64,000 nucleotides of DNA from CAIJXB01 sp964455905 (lineage in GTDB: Bacteria; Chlamydiota; Chlamydiia; Chlamydiales; Rhabdochlamydiaceae). Position numbers and translations under genes: made by a program. This document shows positions 46,701-61,700 of the stretch, one piece after another. The first letter of the stretch is position 1. Each line of letters begins with the position of its first letter. A model generated the notes under the pieces. That model saw nothing but the letters and a program-made list of their open reading frames with translations. It was not told where the DNA came from and searched no databases. The stretch is taken from positions 237,909 through 301,908 of the forward strand of contig CAYVYN010000004.1 of assembly GCA_964455905.1 (NCBI GenBank), in the 5' to 3' direction.

Positions 46701-49700
46701 GCTGTAAATGTATTATTTACTGCAAATGTGGTTCCTCGTAGCGTTGCTGATCCAACAGAAACTGTACTAGTAAATATAGTCGCTCCTGTTGCTGCATTTG
46801 TTTGTGTCAGAGCTCCACTAATTGCTATGGCTCCTCCAAATGTAGCTGCTCCTGAATTTGTCACTGTTACAGCTGTTAAACCATTTACATTACTTACTCC
46901 ACCAGCTCCGAATAAATCACCTACACTTAAAGCCCCAACTCCCGAATTGAAGGTAAGGGTCTTAGCTGCATCTACTGTTCCATTCGTAGAACCAGTAATA
47001 GTAATAGCTGCACCGGCACTAGAAGAAGCTGTTGTATCAAGAAGAACGCTTGCTGCTACAATCACGTTATCTGTAATTGTAATTGCATTACCTTCTGTTA
47101 TAATATTATCATTTAATGTCGTTGTAGACCCTGGTCCTATTAAATGAATAGATGCGTTTCCACTACCTGTAATCTGCTGATTAACTAAGATAGAACCACC
47201 TACAGCTGGAGACTGAATCGTAACAGGATTATTAAACGTGATAGCGTTGATTGTAATAGCGCCTGTTCCATCACTGCGTCCTATCGTAATTCCTGTAAAG
47301 CCATCTTGTAAGTATCCAATCTCTGTAACAGAAAGAGAGTAGTCCCCAATTGCTCCAGCACCAATTCCAATTGTTTGAGAAACTGTTGTTGGTTGTAACA
47401 AGATCGTTGAATCACCATAGATATTACCACCTAAAGCAATCGTATCACTTGTGAACGACATGGCTCCTAGGGTATTAGGGCTCACCGCTCCGACCGTACT
47501 AGATAAAGTAAGTCCGCCTGTTCCTGCATCGATTGTAAGGGTTTTGCCAGCACCTGTAATTGCACCTGCAAAGCTAATATCTGAATCGCTTGTAAATACA
47601 GTATTTGCTGTGAGGTCAACACTTCCACCACCAGTTTGTGTAATTCCTCCTGGCGCCGTGATTGTACCGCTTCCAACTGTCAATACATCTGAGTTAGTGA
47701 CGCTAAGAGTTTTCGTTGCGCTCAATGTAACAGTTGATCCTAGATCAACAGTAGATCCTGTTATAGATAAGCTACCAAAGTTATTTACTGTACCAACACC
47801 TGCAAAAGACACTGCACCAGAGGATGTTACTGTAAGGTCCTGTGCTCCTGCTGATGTAGGATTAACAGCTCCTCCGAAGACAATAGAGCCTGAACCTGTT
47901 GCAATAGATGATGTTCCTCCAAGAGTCACATCTCCATTAGATATAGAGAAGTTTGCATTGCCAGTATCTGCATTACCTCTTGTACTGTAGGTTCCATTTA
48001 AAGTAACGGCTGTATCCGTGTTATAAGTTTGAACACCTGCTGTTGTCACCGAGACCATGGCAAGAGTTCCTGCCCCAGTCGAAGTTAACGATAGAGGAGC
48101 TACCGTTCCGCCGACTATTCCACTAAAGGTTTTAACTCCTGTAGATGTTACAGTTAGGGCGTACGCTCCATTGACGGTAGAGCCAAAATCAATTGTGCCC
48201 GATCCTGTAGAAACAAGTGTAGTTCCGGCTAAAGTAACTACTGCACCAGAGTTTACTTCGAATGTTCCATCAGAAGTTGTTGTATAGCTTCCATTTAAGC
48301 TAACAACATTTGCAGATCCACCACCACCTGAATAAGCTTGGTTTAACGTTGTTGTTATACCTACAAAAGAAGCCGTTCCACCTGCTGTTGTAGAGATGGA
48401 TTTAATAGCAGTCGTTCCACCAACAGCCCCAGATAGAGTGATATCTCCTCCTGTTCCCGCTGTTACAACAAAGTCTGTAGAACCAGCTGTATTATCTTCA
48501 ACAGTCCCCGATATAGAGATTGAAGCTCCAACTGGAACTCCTCCTCCATTTGTAGTATCTAGCGTAATGCTTGAAGGAGATCCTGCTGTTCCTAAAATTA
48601 CGCTATCAGTAATTGTAATAGTAGTTCCAGCGGTCACGATATTTGCATTTAATGTTGTAGTAGAACCTGGCCCTATTAAATGAATGGATCCATTGTCAGC
48701 ACCTGTAATCTGCTGATTAACTAAGATAGAACCACCTGTACCTGGTGACTGGATCGTAACTGGATCGTTAAATGTTACAGCGTTGATTGTAATAGCGCCT
48801 GTTCCATCACTACGTCCTATCGTAATACCTGTAAAACCATTTTGCAGATAGCCAATAGCTGTATCTGAAAGAGCGTAATCTCCAGCAGCCAAAGAGCCAA
48901 TACCAATACTTCTACTTGGCGTTGTTGGCTGTAATAAGATTGTTGAGCTGCCATAGATGTTCCCACCTAAAGAAATCGTATCACTTGTGAAAGATAAAGC
49001 TCCCATCATCACTATTCCAGTACCTACTGTAGAAGAAAGCGTGATACCACCTGTTCCAGCATTAAGAGTTAAAGCTCGTACACTTGCCATTGATCCTTGA
49101 ATATTCTGGCCAATAACTATGTTTCCATTGCTTATGGCAGTTGTAAGTGTCGCTACGCTACCTCCTCCTAATTCAAGAGGTCCGGTACCATTTTGAGTGA
49201 TGCCTCCCGGTGCCGTGATCGTAACCGCTCCAACTGTCCAAGTGCCAGAATTTGTGACTGTCAATGCTTTCGTAGATCCAAGGGTAACATTGCCTCCAAA
49301 ATTTACTGCAGCACCTGTAACAGAGAGTGTTCCAAGAGCTGTTCCACCACCAATTTCTGTTAGAAAGATACTTCCTGTTCCAGCTGAAATTGTTAACGCC
49401 TGGGCTCCTGAGGTAGTTGCATTAATTGCTCTTGCAAATGTAACAGCGCTATCTGTTGTTGCAAGTGTTACATCACCTGAAAGAGTAATCAAACCACTAG
49501 TGCCTCCATTTTGCGTAATACCACCTGGCGCTGTAATCGTGACAGCGCCAATTGTCCATACGTCAGAGTTTGTCACTGTTAAGGTTTTTGCTACGTCTAA
49601 AGTAACTGTCCCTCCAAGATTGACTGTGGATCCTGTGATAGCCACACTTCCTAAGGCTGTTGTTGTTCCAAGAGAGGCTAAAGATATCGCTCCTGTCCCT

Positions 49701-52700
49701 GCTGTAATTGTAAGGTTATTACCGCCATTAATTGCTGTATTAAAAGTAACTGCACTATTTGTCGTAGCTAATGTAGCTGCTCCTGAAATTATCGTTGTAC
49801 TAGAACCATTTTGCGTGATGCCACCTGGTGCTGTAATTGTCCCTGCGCCAATTGTCCACACATCAGAGTTTGTCACTGTTAATGTTTTCGTAGCAGCTAA
49901 AGTAACTGTGCCACCAAGGTTTACTGTAGATCCTGTGATAGCTACAGTATTTAAGCTCGTGCCAGTTCCAAGACCTGATAAAGAAATAGCACCTGTTCCT
50001 GCGCTAATTGTGAGATTTTGGGCTCCATTTATTGCAGCGCCAAAAGTTACTGGACTATTTGTCGTAGTAATTGTTACATCGTTAGCTAACGTTGTTGTAC
50101 CAGTTCCATTTTGATTAATACCTCCTGGCACTGTCATAGAATAGCCAATAGTGAATACACCAGAGTTTGTGACTGTTAAAGATCTAGAAGAAGCAAGAGT
50201 AACCCCTACTACCCCTACTGTATCTAAACTTACTGTAGATCCTGTAATCACAGTATTACCAACCGGAGTAGAATCCCCTATTGCACCTACAGAAACAGGA
50301 GCATCTCCTGCATTCACTGTAAAGTTATAGTTACCGTTAACACCTAGATCTAACGTAACAGATCCAGTTCCACCACCTGTAGCAATACCCAAATCACCAC
50401 CAAGAGTCACTGCACCCGTAATTTCTACAATACCTTGATTAGTAGATAAAGAAGAATTGCCTGTAATATTGAGCGTATCTATAGACATAGTCTGCTCACT
50501 ATTAGTTACAATAAGCGCTCCATATAACGATGTATTTCCCCTCGTTGTATCAATACCGTTTGTAAAGGTATTAGTCTGATTTCCTCCAAACGTCACACCA
50601 TTCGTATTTAAGAAGGTCGTTGCATCAGTAACCGCCGATCCCCCGTTAAATGTAACTGAATAAGGATTGGAAGTTGTGACTAAAGTACCTATTGTTGCAG
50701 CTCCACTTACTGTTGTACTTACACTATTTGTAATAGTGAAAGAATTGATAGTTAAAGAAGAATCAAATGCAACAGCTCCACCAGTTCCGCCATTTACTGT
50801 TAAAGAATTGAGTCCTGTTTGTCCTACTGCAGAAGCTAGGTGTATATTAGCACCTGTAGCAGATCCTGAAGTGGTATCCCAAACAACTGTAGCGTTAATT
50901 GTTACAGGGCTCGCAAAACTAATAGCATCACCTGTTGTAAGGATACTACCAGAGGTTGTTACTGAGCTAAGGATTCCTCCTGTTTGTGTAAAAGGACCAT
51001 CCAAAGTAAGGTTAACAGTAGAATCATTAAATAAAGCTGATTCACTATTAGAAAGAGTAAACGGTCCGCTGTTATCTGTTTGAACTGGCGCATAGAATTC
51101 AAAGTTCTTACCTGTAAGAGACACTCCAAGTACATCTGTAGTATGAATCGCTCCATAAAAAGCACTTGTATTTAGTCCTGATAACTGCTCTAAATATCCA
51201 ACGTTAATAATCTCCTGGGCGGTAACGTTATAAGCAGTTGTAATAGTCAAAGATACGGGAGGAGTTACATCTCCAACAGCACCTTGCAACTCAATATTAC
51301 CTCCTGTAGCATTTAAGACCAAAGAGCTTGCAGCATCAGAGTCGTTGATAGTCCCTGTGACAGTGATATTTCCAGAGCTTGAAGTCTCTAAAAGAATAGT
51401 TCCTGGATCTGCAAGAAATGACTCTGGAGCATCTACAATAATGTAGTTACCTGTTGTCGTCACGTCTGCGTTAAATGTAATAGTCGTTGTTGCTGCATTT
51501 AAGTAAATAGAAGCATCACTAATCCCTGTAAGGGTGCCATTAATCGTGATAGATCCACCGGCTGGGGTTTCATAGAAAATTGGATCTTTAAATGTCACAG
51601 CGCGGCTATCTATATCATGAGCCCCTGTGACATATGTTCCAATCGTAATTCTAGAAAAACCATTGGCTAAAGCATCTACATCCGCAGTAGAAATCTGCAT
51701 AGTACCTACAGATCCATCTCCAATACCAATAGAAGTACTAACTACAGCAGGTCTCATATCTAATGTTTGACTTCCTGAAATAGTGTCATTTCCCCCATTA
51801 AACGTAATAGTATTTCCAATAAGGGTTAGATCTTGAGCTCCAGCACTTAAAGTATTTTCAATAGTAATAGAGCTTGTCCCTACTTGAATTGTCGTATTAC
51901 CATCTAAAATTACAGCTCCTGACGCATTAGTAGCTGCAAAAGGAGAATCTGTTGTTGTATAAACACCATTTAAATAAACAGTAGCATCTCCATAAGTCTG
52001 AGCCCCAGTTGTAGTGACGCCAATCATACTAGCTGTTCCACCTGCATCTGTTGTAACGCTAGCTAAAGGATTTGTACCCCCAATAAAACCACTAAATCTT
52101 GTAGCGGCAGCACTATTTACAATAAGATCATATGCTGTTGTTGGAGAGTCTATTGTTCCGCTAAAGCTTACAAATCCGCCATCAGCATTAATAGTCGTAT
52201 TTCCAGCAAGAATCACGTTATTATTAATAATAAACGGATCTCCTCCAGTATTGTATGTACCTGAAAGAACCACTGTATCGCATGTTGTAGGACTATAGGT
52301 AGTAGCTTCTATAGTGCCTACACTGATATTAGAAGAAGCTATCGCTACTGTATTTAATTTAAGTCCACTAGTTCCTATATTACCTGTCGTAACAGATGCA
52401 CTACCTGGACAAGAATTTAATACTAAATTCTGATCGCCATCAGATGACCCAAATACACTTCCACTTAAGGTAATATTACCACCACCAGAAACCATAGATA
52501 CAATTCCAGGACCAACTAAGGTAATTGCATCCGCAAAACTAATATTTGCAGCTGTTGTTGTTCTAATATACGCAGACGTAAAGACCGATCCACCCCCACT
52601 TTGTGTGAAGTTTGCTCCTACAGTCACAATGATATTGTCAAATGTAGCCACATCTGTATTAATCAAAGTAAAAGGTCCTATAGATGTCATTCTATCCACA

Positions 52701-55700
52701 AAGAGGAACGAAGTTCCTGTAAGTTGAATTCCACCGCTTCCACTAGAATTTACGGCAGAGGAAAATGTAGTTGTTCCTGCCCCTGCTATTTGCGTGAAGT
52801 TAGTCACTGTAACGATACCAACTAAAGCGATATTATTAGCACTTACAATTGTGACATCTCCAAAGCGAGAGCCTCCTCCTATGTAACTAGTGAATATGAT
52901 ATTTCCAGATCCCGCTGTGGCAGTTAGGTCATTAGCGCCTGTGAGCGGCCCTGTAAACGTAATATTATTCCCTAGACCAGAAGAGTTTGTTGTAATTGAT
53001 AAATTCGCGCCAAAATCTGTGGTACCTAAAGAAACATTGCCACTATTTGTTGTAATAGAAGAAGTTCCATTTATGCCAAGGGCTCCCATAGCTACCGAAG
53101 ACGCTGCATTTGAAACAACAATATCCCCATTTAGTGTTGTGTTTCCAGCTGTGGTATCTACTCCATTTACAAAAGTATTTGTATTAGAACCAGCAAAGAC
53201 TACTCCTCCGGTATTTAGGAATGTCGCTGCGTCCGTAATGCTAGAGCCCGCATTAAAGGTAATTCCGTACCCTTCAGAAGCAGTCACAAGGGATGTGATC
53301 GTAGCAAGTCCGTTAAAAGTGATCTCTCCTGTTGTATTTATAAGAGTAACTGTAGAAGCTGCTACATCCCCTGAAATAGTCGTGTTATTACTATTTAAAA
53401 GAGTTATTGCGTCTACAGATACACTCGATAACAACGAAACATTTGCCCCCCCTGCGTTTAGAGTAAGGGTATAAGCAGAGCTCTCTGTAATATTTCCGCC
53501 AACGCTGATGTTAGCACCAGAAGATCCTCCTGCATTTGTACTGTCTAAAAGGATGCTTCCATCCATTTGGAATCCATTTTCAAAACTAATGACAGCGCCC
53601 GTTGTAACTATGTCTGCCACTGTATTGATTGCACCTGAACCTCTTTGTGTAAAGGCTCCATCAAGCTGAAAATCATCCCCTAAAGTTAGAGCTCCACTAT
53701 TTGAAACAAAAAATGGCCCTGCTCCTGTAGTTGTTACTGTTCCACTTAACGCAAATGCATTTCCAGTTAAGCTGATCCCTGATCCTTCATTTGTGTTAAG
53801 AGCTCCTAAAGTTGTTGTTCCTTGTCCATGACTTTGTAAAAGCGCTCCAACTGTAATAGCTCCAGCTGTCACGTTGTTAGCATTAGTAATTGTTAAGCCT
53901 GTAGGTCTTGTAACATCTCCAACAGCACCGCTTAAGATGATATTACCGCTAGTTCCTGCACTAAGAACTAAACTGCTTGCAGCTCCGGTATCATTAACTG
54001 TTCCTGCAATCGCAATATTAGCACCTGAAGGAGTTAAGCCTCCATTTGTTGTGTCTAGAGTAATAGTGGATGGAGATCCAAGAAGAACATTATCACTAAT
54101 TGTGATGATTTGGCCCGCTGTCACGATATTAGCATTTAATGTTGTTGTTGCACCTGGACCATCTAAATAGATAGAAGCATTTTCTGTTCCTGTGATTTGT
54201 CCATTAACAACAATAGATCCACCTGATGCAGGAGAGCGTATTATCACAGGATCGTTAAATACAATTCCATCAGAGCCGACTGTAATAGCACCTGTCCCAT
54301 TAGAACGGCCGATAGTAATAGAAGAAAATCCATTTTGTAGATGAGCTAAAGTAGCGGCTGTTAAAGAGTAGCTACCAGATCCATTCGCGATACCTATACT
54401 TGCACTTACTGTTGTCGGCTGTAATAGTATAGTAGAGCTACCATAGATATTTCCGACTAAAGAAAGAGTATCGCTTGTTAAAGAAATAGCCCCTAATTTA
54501 GATCCAGAAGTACCCAAATCTGATGATAAAGTAATACTTCCTGTACCAGCAGAAATAGATATGCCTTGATTAGCACCTGTAATAGCGCCAGCAATTGCTA
54601 TATTCCCGTTTCCAGAACCGGTTGTAAATGAGGATACGCCTCCACCTTGTAGATTAATCGATCCTACACCTGTTTGAGTAATACCACCCGGAGCACTGAT
54701 TGAAACAGAATTGATTGTCCACACTCCTGAGTTTGTCACAGTCAAAGTATTAGAAGAGCCTAGGAAAACACCGAATCCGAAATTAAGAGTAGATGAGGTA
54801 ACATCTACATTTCCAGGATTAATATCTCCTATTCCAAATCCTGCAAACGATGCCGCTCCTGTCGTTATTACTGTAATAGATTGCACTCCAGGATTAGTTG
54901 CATCAATACCTCCAGTCACAGATACAGCTCCAGAGCCCGTGCTAATAGTCACATTAGATCCTAATTTTAAGTTAGGAGAAGCGGTAAAAGAGCCGTTAGC
55001 TGTCGTCTCATAAGACCCTGCCAAAGTGCAGGTAGCACCTAGTGTAGTTAAACCTACATAGGACTGATTTCCTGTTGTTTTGATGCTAGCAAAAGATGAA
55101 GACCCTCCATTTCCATTTGTAGAAATAGACTTAATAGGAGTTACCTGTCCAACAGCTCCACCTATAGAAATAGATCCATTTCCAGCTGTCAAAATAAAGG
55201 CCGTAGAACCTACTGCGTTATCTTCAACTGTTCCTGTAATCGAAATAGACGCTCCAGTTGGGGATCCTCCTGCATTTGTGGTGTCTAGTGTAATGCTTAC
55301 AGGAGATCCACTTGTTCCTAAAATCACACTATCACTGATCGTAATAGGAGACCCTTCTGTGATGATATCAGCATTTAAAGTTGTAGTAGATCCTGGGCCA
55401 TCTAAATAAATAGAAGCTCCATTCGTCCCTCTTAAAGTACCATTAATTGTAATAGAACCACCTATACCTGGCGCTCTAAAAAATACTGGGTCTTTAAAAG
55501 TAACAGCATTACTTGTAATAGAGTGCGTACCTGTTCCTTCTACTCCAATTGTAATAGAAGCAAATCCATTTGCTAATGCATTTATAGATGCTGCAGGGAT
55601 CTGCATATCACCGCTAGCTCCTCCAACACCAATAGAAGTACTCACTAGTGCAGGTGTCATAACAACTGCACCCGTCCCTGTAATAGAGTTGGCTCCAGCT

Positions 55701-58700
55701 GTAAAGTTTATACCATTTCCTATCAAGGTGATATTTTGACTGCCAGCTGCCACTGTATTACTAAATGTAATTGTTCCTGTGCCTACGTTAAATAAGCTAG
55801 CCCCTTCAAGTGTTACTGGACCTGAAGCTAGAAAAGCTGCATTTGTTGTTGTATAGTTTCCATTTAGAGTAATTGCGGCATCATTATATGTTTGTGTACC
55901 TGCCGTTGTAACGCTTTGTAAAGAAATACCCGCTGTATTTGTTAAAATTGAAGAAATATCGACAGAAGAACTAAATGTCGCTGTGCTTGTACTGTTAATA
56001 GTAAGGCTGTACTCTCCGCTTAAAGCGCCTGTAAAGCTAACAAAACCACTTCCCGCATCAATTGTCGTATTTCCGGTTAACTCAGCAGTCCCGTTGACAA
56101 TGTAAGGGAGACCTCCTGTTGTAATTGTTCCAGAAATACTAATAGGAGCGCATCCTGTTGTATACGTTGTAGATACTGCATACACAGTTCCCTTCGTAAT
56201 AGTACTAGCTGTAATATTCAATATGGATAACTCAAGGCCACTTGCACCAACGTCTCCTACAGTCACAGCTGCTCCTGAACCTCCAGTGCAAGCATTTAAT
56301 AATAAAATCTGTGTACCATCGGTTGTTCCAAAAATATTCCCTAGGGTAATAAGTCCGCCCTCAGAAATAATTGATATAGGATTCGTGCCTGTTAGAGTCA
56401 TATCTCCTGTAAAACTAATATCTACAGTAGATGTTGCATTCATGCTAGCGCCCATATTGACAGTTCCTCCTCCCGACTGACTAAACGCACCACCAAGAGT
56501 CACACTGATAGCCTCAAAAGTAGCAAGGCCACTATTTATAAGACTAAAGGATCCTGTTGAAGTTATGTTTTGGGCAAAAGTAAATGCTCCACCTGTAAGA
56601 TTGATAGAACCCGCAGTAATAGTGCCGTTAAATGCTGTTGTTCCTACTGCTGCTGTTTGAACCAACGTCCCAGCTGCTATATTGCCTGAGAAAGTTACGT
56701 CATTTGCAGAATTAATACTTATTCCAACTGGTGCTATAGTATTGCCTATAGCTCCACCTATAGTAATATCACCACTAGTACCTGCATTAAGAACTAATTG
56801 ACTCGCAGCTCCAGTATCATTAATAGTCCCGGTGATGCTAATAGAGGCTCCTCCAACAGGGCTAAGAGCTGCTGTATTTAATGTAATTTCAGAAGAAGAC
56901 CCTAAAAGAACGTTGCCTCCAATATTAATGCTCGCCTCGTCAGTTACTATATCAGCGTTAAGTGTTGTAGTACCCAAAGATGCATCCAATTCAATATTCG
57001 ACAATCCTGCAGCTGTAATTTGCTGATTTACTGTTATAGAACCACCTGACGCAGGAGATCGTATAACCACAGAATCATTGAATGTTACAGCGTTGATTGT
57101 AATAGCGCCTGTTCCATTACTACGTCCTATCGTAATTCCTGTAAAGCCATCTTGTAAGTATCCAATCTCTGTAGCAGAAAGGGCGTAGTTTCCAGTGGCT
57201 CCATCACCTATTCCAATTGTTTGAGAAACTGTTGTTGGCTGTAATAAGATCGTTGAATTACCATATACATTACCACCTAAAGAAATCGTATCACTTGTGA
57301 ACGATATAGCTCCTAGGTTATCAGAGCTTGCCGCTCCGACCGTACTAGATAAAGTAAGACCGCCTGTTCCCGCATCGATTGTAAGGGTTTTTCCAGCCCC
57401 TGTAATCGCACCTGCAAAGCTAACATTTGAAGCGCTTGTAAATACAGTATTTGCTGTAAGGGCAACACTTCCGCCACCAGTTTGTGCAATTCCTCCTGGC
57501 GCTGTGACTGTGCCACTTCCAACTGTCCATACACCAGAGTTAGTAACGCTAAGATCTTTAGTAGAAGCTAAAGTAACAGTAGATCCGAGATCAACGCTAG
57601 ACCCTGTTATAGATAAGTTCCCAACAGCTACATCTACTCCAAGGCCAGATAATGAAATAGACCCTGTTCCAGCATTCATTGTAAGAGCACCTGTTCCATT
57701 AATTGCTGTAGCAAATGTAATAAGAGTATTTGTTGTTAAAAGTGTTGCATCTCCAGACAGAGTAACAGTACTAGTTCCATTTTGAGTAATTCCCCCAGGA
57801 GCGTTGATAGTGCTTTCTCCAATTGTCCAGACATCAGCATTTGTTACCGCAATTGTTTTTCCCGAAGCTAAATTTACAATCGAACCTAACTCTACTGTAG
57901 ATCCAGTAATGAGAATATTTCCAACAGGAACATTTTCTCCTATTTTATCAATTGAAACAGCGCCTACACCAGCATCTACCGTAATATCTGCTACGTTATA
58001 ATCAATAGCACCTGTTACAGAAATAGCTGCGCCTCCTCCCAAAGAAGAATCTAACGTAATAGTACCACCGGTAATACCCCCTAGAGTAATAACACCGGAA
58101 TTAGTAACTAAAGACGCAGGAAATCCTATAGAAACACCTGCTGCTGTTATAGTATCTAAAGCAGTTGCAACAGTCACACTTCCTGAAACATTCAAAAGTG
58201 CTGAAGAAACATCAATACTATTTGTAAATGTAATTGTAGACCCTGCTGCAGAGCCAAATGTAATATTAGTCGTATTTGCAAAAGAAGTTGTACCTGTTAC
58301 AAAACTGCCAATTCCTGCTGCATCCCAAAAAGCAATATCAAAATCTCCAGATGTTGCTACATCAGCAGCTAAAATCCTTCCACCAATTCTAGTAGCGTTG
58401 CCAAAAGAAGCATTAAAACCTTCTATATTAAGACCACCTGTAGTAGTCATTGCAGGAAATATAATAGGGCTTGTTGCTGTAGAAGCAATCGTCAAAGAAT
58501 CTACCCCTGCAGCAAATCCTAAATTGCTAATTTCGCCATCTAACGTCAATAAACCGACATTTCCAGCTTTTAATGTAAGATTATAAGGCCCTGTAATTGT
58601 TGCTAAATTATCAAAACTAATACTAGCACCATCACTAGCCACTCCTCCATTTGTTGTATCTAATACAAGATCAGCCCCTAAAAGAACAGGTCCACCACTT

Positions 58701-61700
58701 ATTGTAATAGGGCCTGCCTCAGTTGTGATATTACCATTTAAAGTAATTGATGGACTAGCTCCTCCCACTGTATAACTAACGCCAATGTTCTCTGTTGTTA
58801 CAGTATTTACTTGAGTGATTGTATTTGCTGAAATAACCCTTAAGCGAGAAAGTGAATTGCTAGATCCAATAGCTTCTGAAAATGTAACTGCTCCTGTAGT
58901 TCCTGCTTGTAAAGACAACGAGCTATGAACTAGAGAATCTACAGTACTTACAACTGTAATATTAGCTCCAGTAGAAGCAAGATCTCCATTTGTAGTATCT
59001 AATGTGGTATTAATTAACAGGTTAACAGGACCGCCTTCTAGTGTAATAGAGCCTGCACTTGTTGTAATATCACCATTTAAGATAATTGCTGGACTAGTTC
59101 CTACTGCTGTATAATAAACTCCTAATCCCAATCCGTTTGTTGTTTTTACATTTGAGTATTGGGTAATAGTGTTTCCTGTCGCCGAAACTGATGAAACAGG
59201 TGTAACACCACCTATATATTGATTAAATGAGATAGTTCCAGTTAAACCAGCATTGACTGTTAAACCACTGCCACCATTTACTGTATCTAAAATAATGTTC
59301 GCTCCATCTGATGACGTATTCGCAGAATCAACTGTCAACCCTGCTGATAAATCTACTGGTCCTAAATTGATCTCGCCGCCATTTGTGCTTAGAGTTGTTG
59401 CCCCCGTGACAGTTACTGCTTGCATAGCCATCGTTTCACCTGCAGTCGTTACCTCAACGACTCCAGATACACTAGTTGCTCCAGCAGTTGTATCTATTCC
59501 ACCTATAAATGTATTGGTGTTTGAGCCTCCAAACGTTACTCCAGCAGTATTTAAAAACGCTACTGCATTAGTTACTGTTGCACCACCGTTAAAGACGACG
59601 CTATACGCTTTATTCTCTGTTACTAACGATGTAATTATCGCAGAATCTGTAAAGGTCACAGCCCCTGCGGTGTCTGTTATCGTAACAGTTTGAACTGTTA
59701 AAACGCCTGTTACTGTGACACTTGCACTATTTGTTACGGTAAATGTATTTACTCCAAGTGTGCTTGAGAAAGTTACAAATCCTGCAGTTCCTGCATTTAC
59801 AGTTAAAGTATCAGTTGCTATATCCGAAACTGCTCCTCCCAATGTAATGTTTGCTCCACTACTAGCTAGTCCTGCATTCGTCGTATCTAATACAACGTTG
59901 TTTGCTAAAGATACTGTCCCTGTAGAAATAGAAAAAGCACCTGCTGTTGTAGTATAGGAACCGTTTAGGGTAACTGCTGTATCTACATCATATGTCTGCG
60001 CTCCTGTTGTTGTGACAGAAAGCATACTTAAGGTTCCAGCTCCTAACGATGTTAGGCTAGTTAATGGTGCTATTCCCCCTACTACTTCACTAAAGCTTTT
60101 TGCACCTGTAGAAGTAACTGTCAAAGCATACGCTCCATCAACTGTAGAACCAAAGCTAATTGCTCCAGATCCTGTTGTTACTGTAGAAGCACCTGCTAAT
60201 GTCACACCAGCTGTATCAATAGAAAAAGCGGCATCTGTTGTAGTATACGTACCGTTTAATGTAACTGCTGTATCTACATCGTAGGTCTGCGCTCCTGTTG
60301 TTGCGACAGAAGACAAACTTAAGGTTCCAGCTCCTAAGGATCTTAAGCTAGCTAAAGGTGTTACTCCTCCTACTACTCCACCAAAGGTCTTAGCCCCTGT
60401 AGAAGTAACTGTGAAGTTATGATCTCCATTGACTGTAGATCCAAAGCTAATTGCTCCAGATCCTGTTGTTACTGTAGTACTTACTAAAAGTGTCACAGCG
60501 CCTGCATCGATAGAAAAAGCGGCATCTGTTGTGTTATACGTACCATTTAGTGTAACTGCTGTATCTACATCGTAAGTCTGCTCTCCTGTTGTTCTGACAG
60601 AAGACAGAGCTAAGCTTCCAGCCCCTAATGACGTTAGGCTAGTTAATGCTGTTATTCCCCCTACTGATCCACTAAAGCTCTTTTCTCCTGTAGAAGTAAC
60701 TGTCAAACTATACGCGCCATTCACTGTCGAGCCAAAGCTAATTGCGCCAGACCCTGTTGTTACTGTAGAATTACCCGCTAATGTTACAGTCGCTACCCCA
60801 ACAGAAAAAGCTGCATTTGTTGTAGTGTATGTACCGTTTAAGGTAACTGCTGTATCTACATCATAGGTCTGCGCTCCTGTTGTTGTAATAGAAGCAATAT
60901 TCAACGTTCCAGCCCCTAACGATGTCAGGCTACTTAGAGCTGTGCCTGACCCTACTATCCCACTAAAGCTTTTCGCCCCTGTAGAAGTAACTGTCAAAGA
61001 ATGCGCTCCATCAACTGTAGAGCCAAAGCTAATTGCTCCAGATCCTGTTGTTACTATAGAGTCACCTGCTAATGTCACAGCGCCTGTATCGATAGAAAAA
61101 GAGGCGTTTGTTGTAGTATACGTACCGTTTAGTGTAACTGCTGTATCTACATCATATGTCTGAGCTCCTGTTGTTGTAATAGAAGCAATACTCAATGTTC
61201 CAGCCCCTAACGATGTTAGGCTAGTTAAAGCTGCTGTTCCCCCTACTACTCCACTAAAGGTCTTTACCCCTGTAGAAGTAACTGTCAAAGCATATGCTCC
61301 ATCAACTGTAGAACCAAAACTAATTGCTCCAGATCCTGTTGTTACTGTAGAGTCACCTGCTAATGTCACAGGAGAATCTACCCCAACAGAAAAAGCTGCA
61401 TTTGTTGTAGTATATGTACCGTTTAACGTAACTGCTGTATCTACATCGTAGGTCTGCGCTCCTGTTGTTGTGACAGAAACCATGCTTAATGTTCCAGCTC
61501 CTAATGATGTTAGGCTAGTTAAAGCTGCTGTTCCCCCTACTACTTCACTAAAGCTCTTTTCTCCTGTAGAAGTAACTGTCAAAGTATACGCCCCATTAAC
61601 TGTAGAGCCAAAAGTAATTGCTCCAGATCCCGCTGTCACTGAAGAGTTAACTACTAAAGTCACCGCTCCATTCGCAATAGAGAAATCTGCATCTGTTGTA

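Noticed and set aside
46346..46741. Apparent gene ends/starts and odd translations on either side of the N run
   Set aside because: Artefacts of translating 100 Ns in a gap whose real length keeps frame; the GTG 'start' at 46389 is an internal codon of open sequence.
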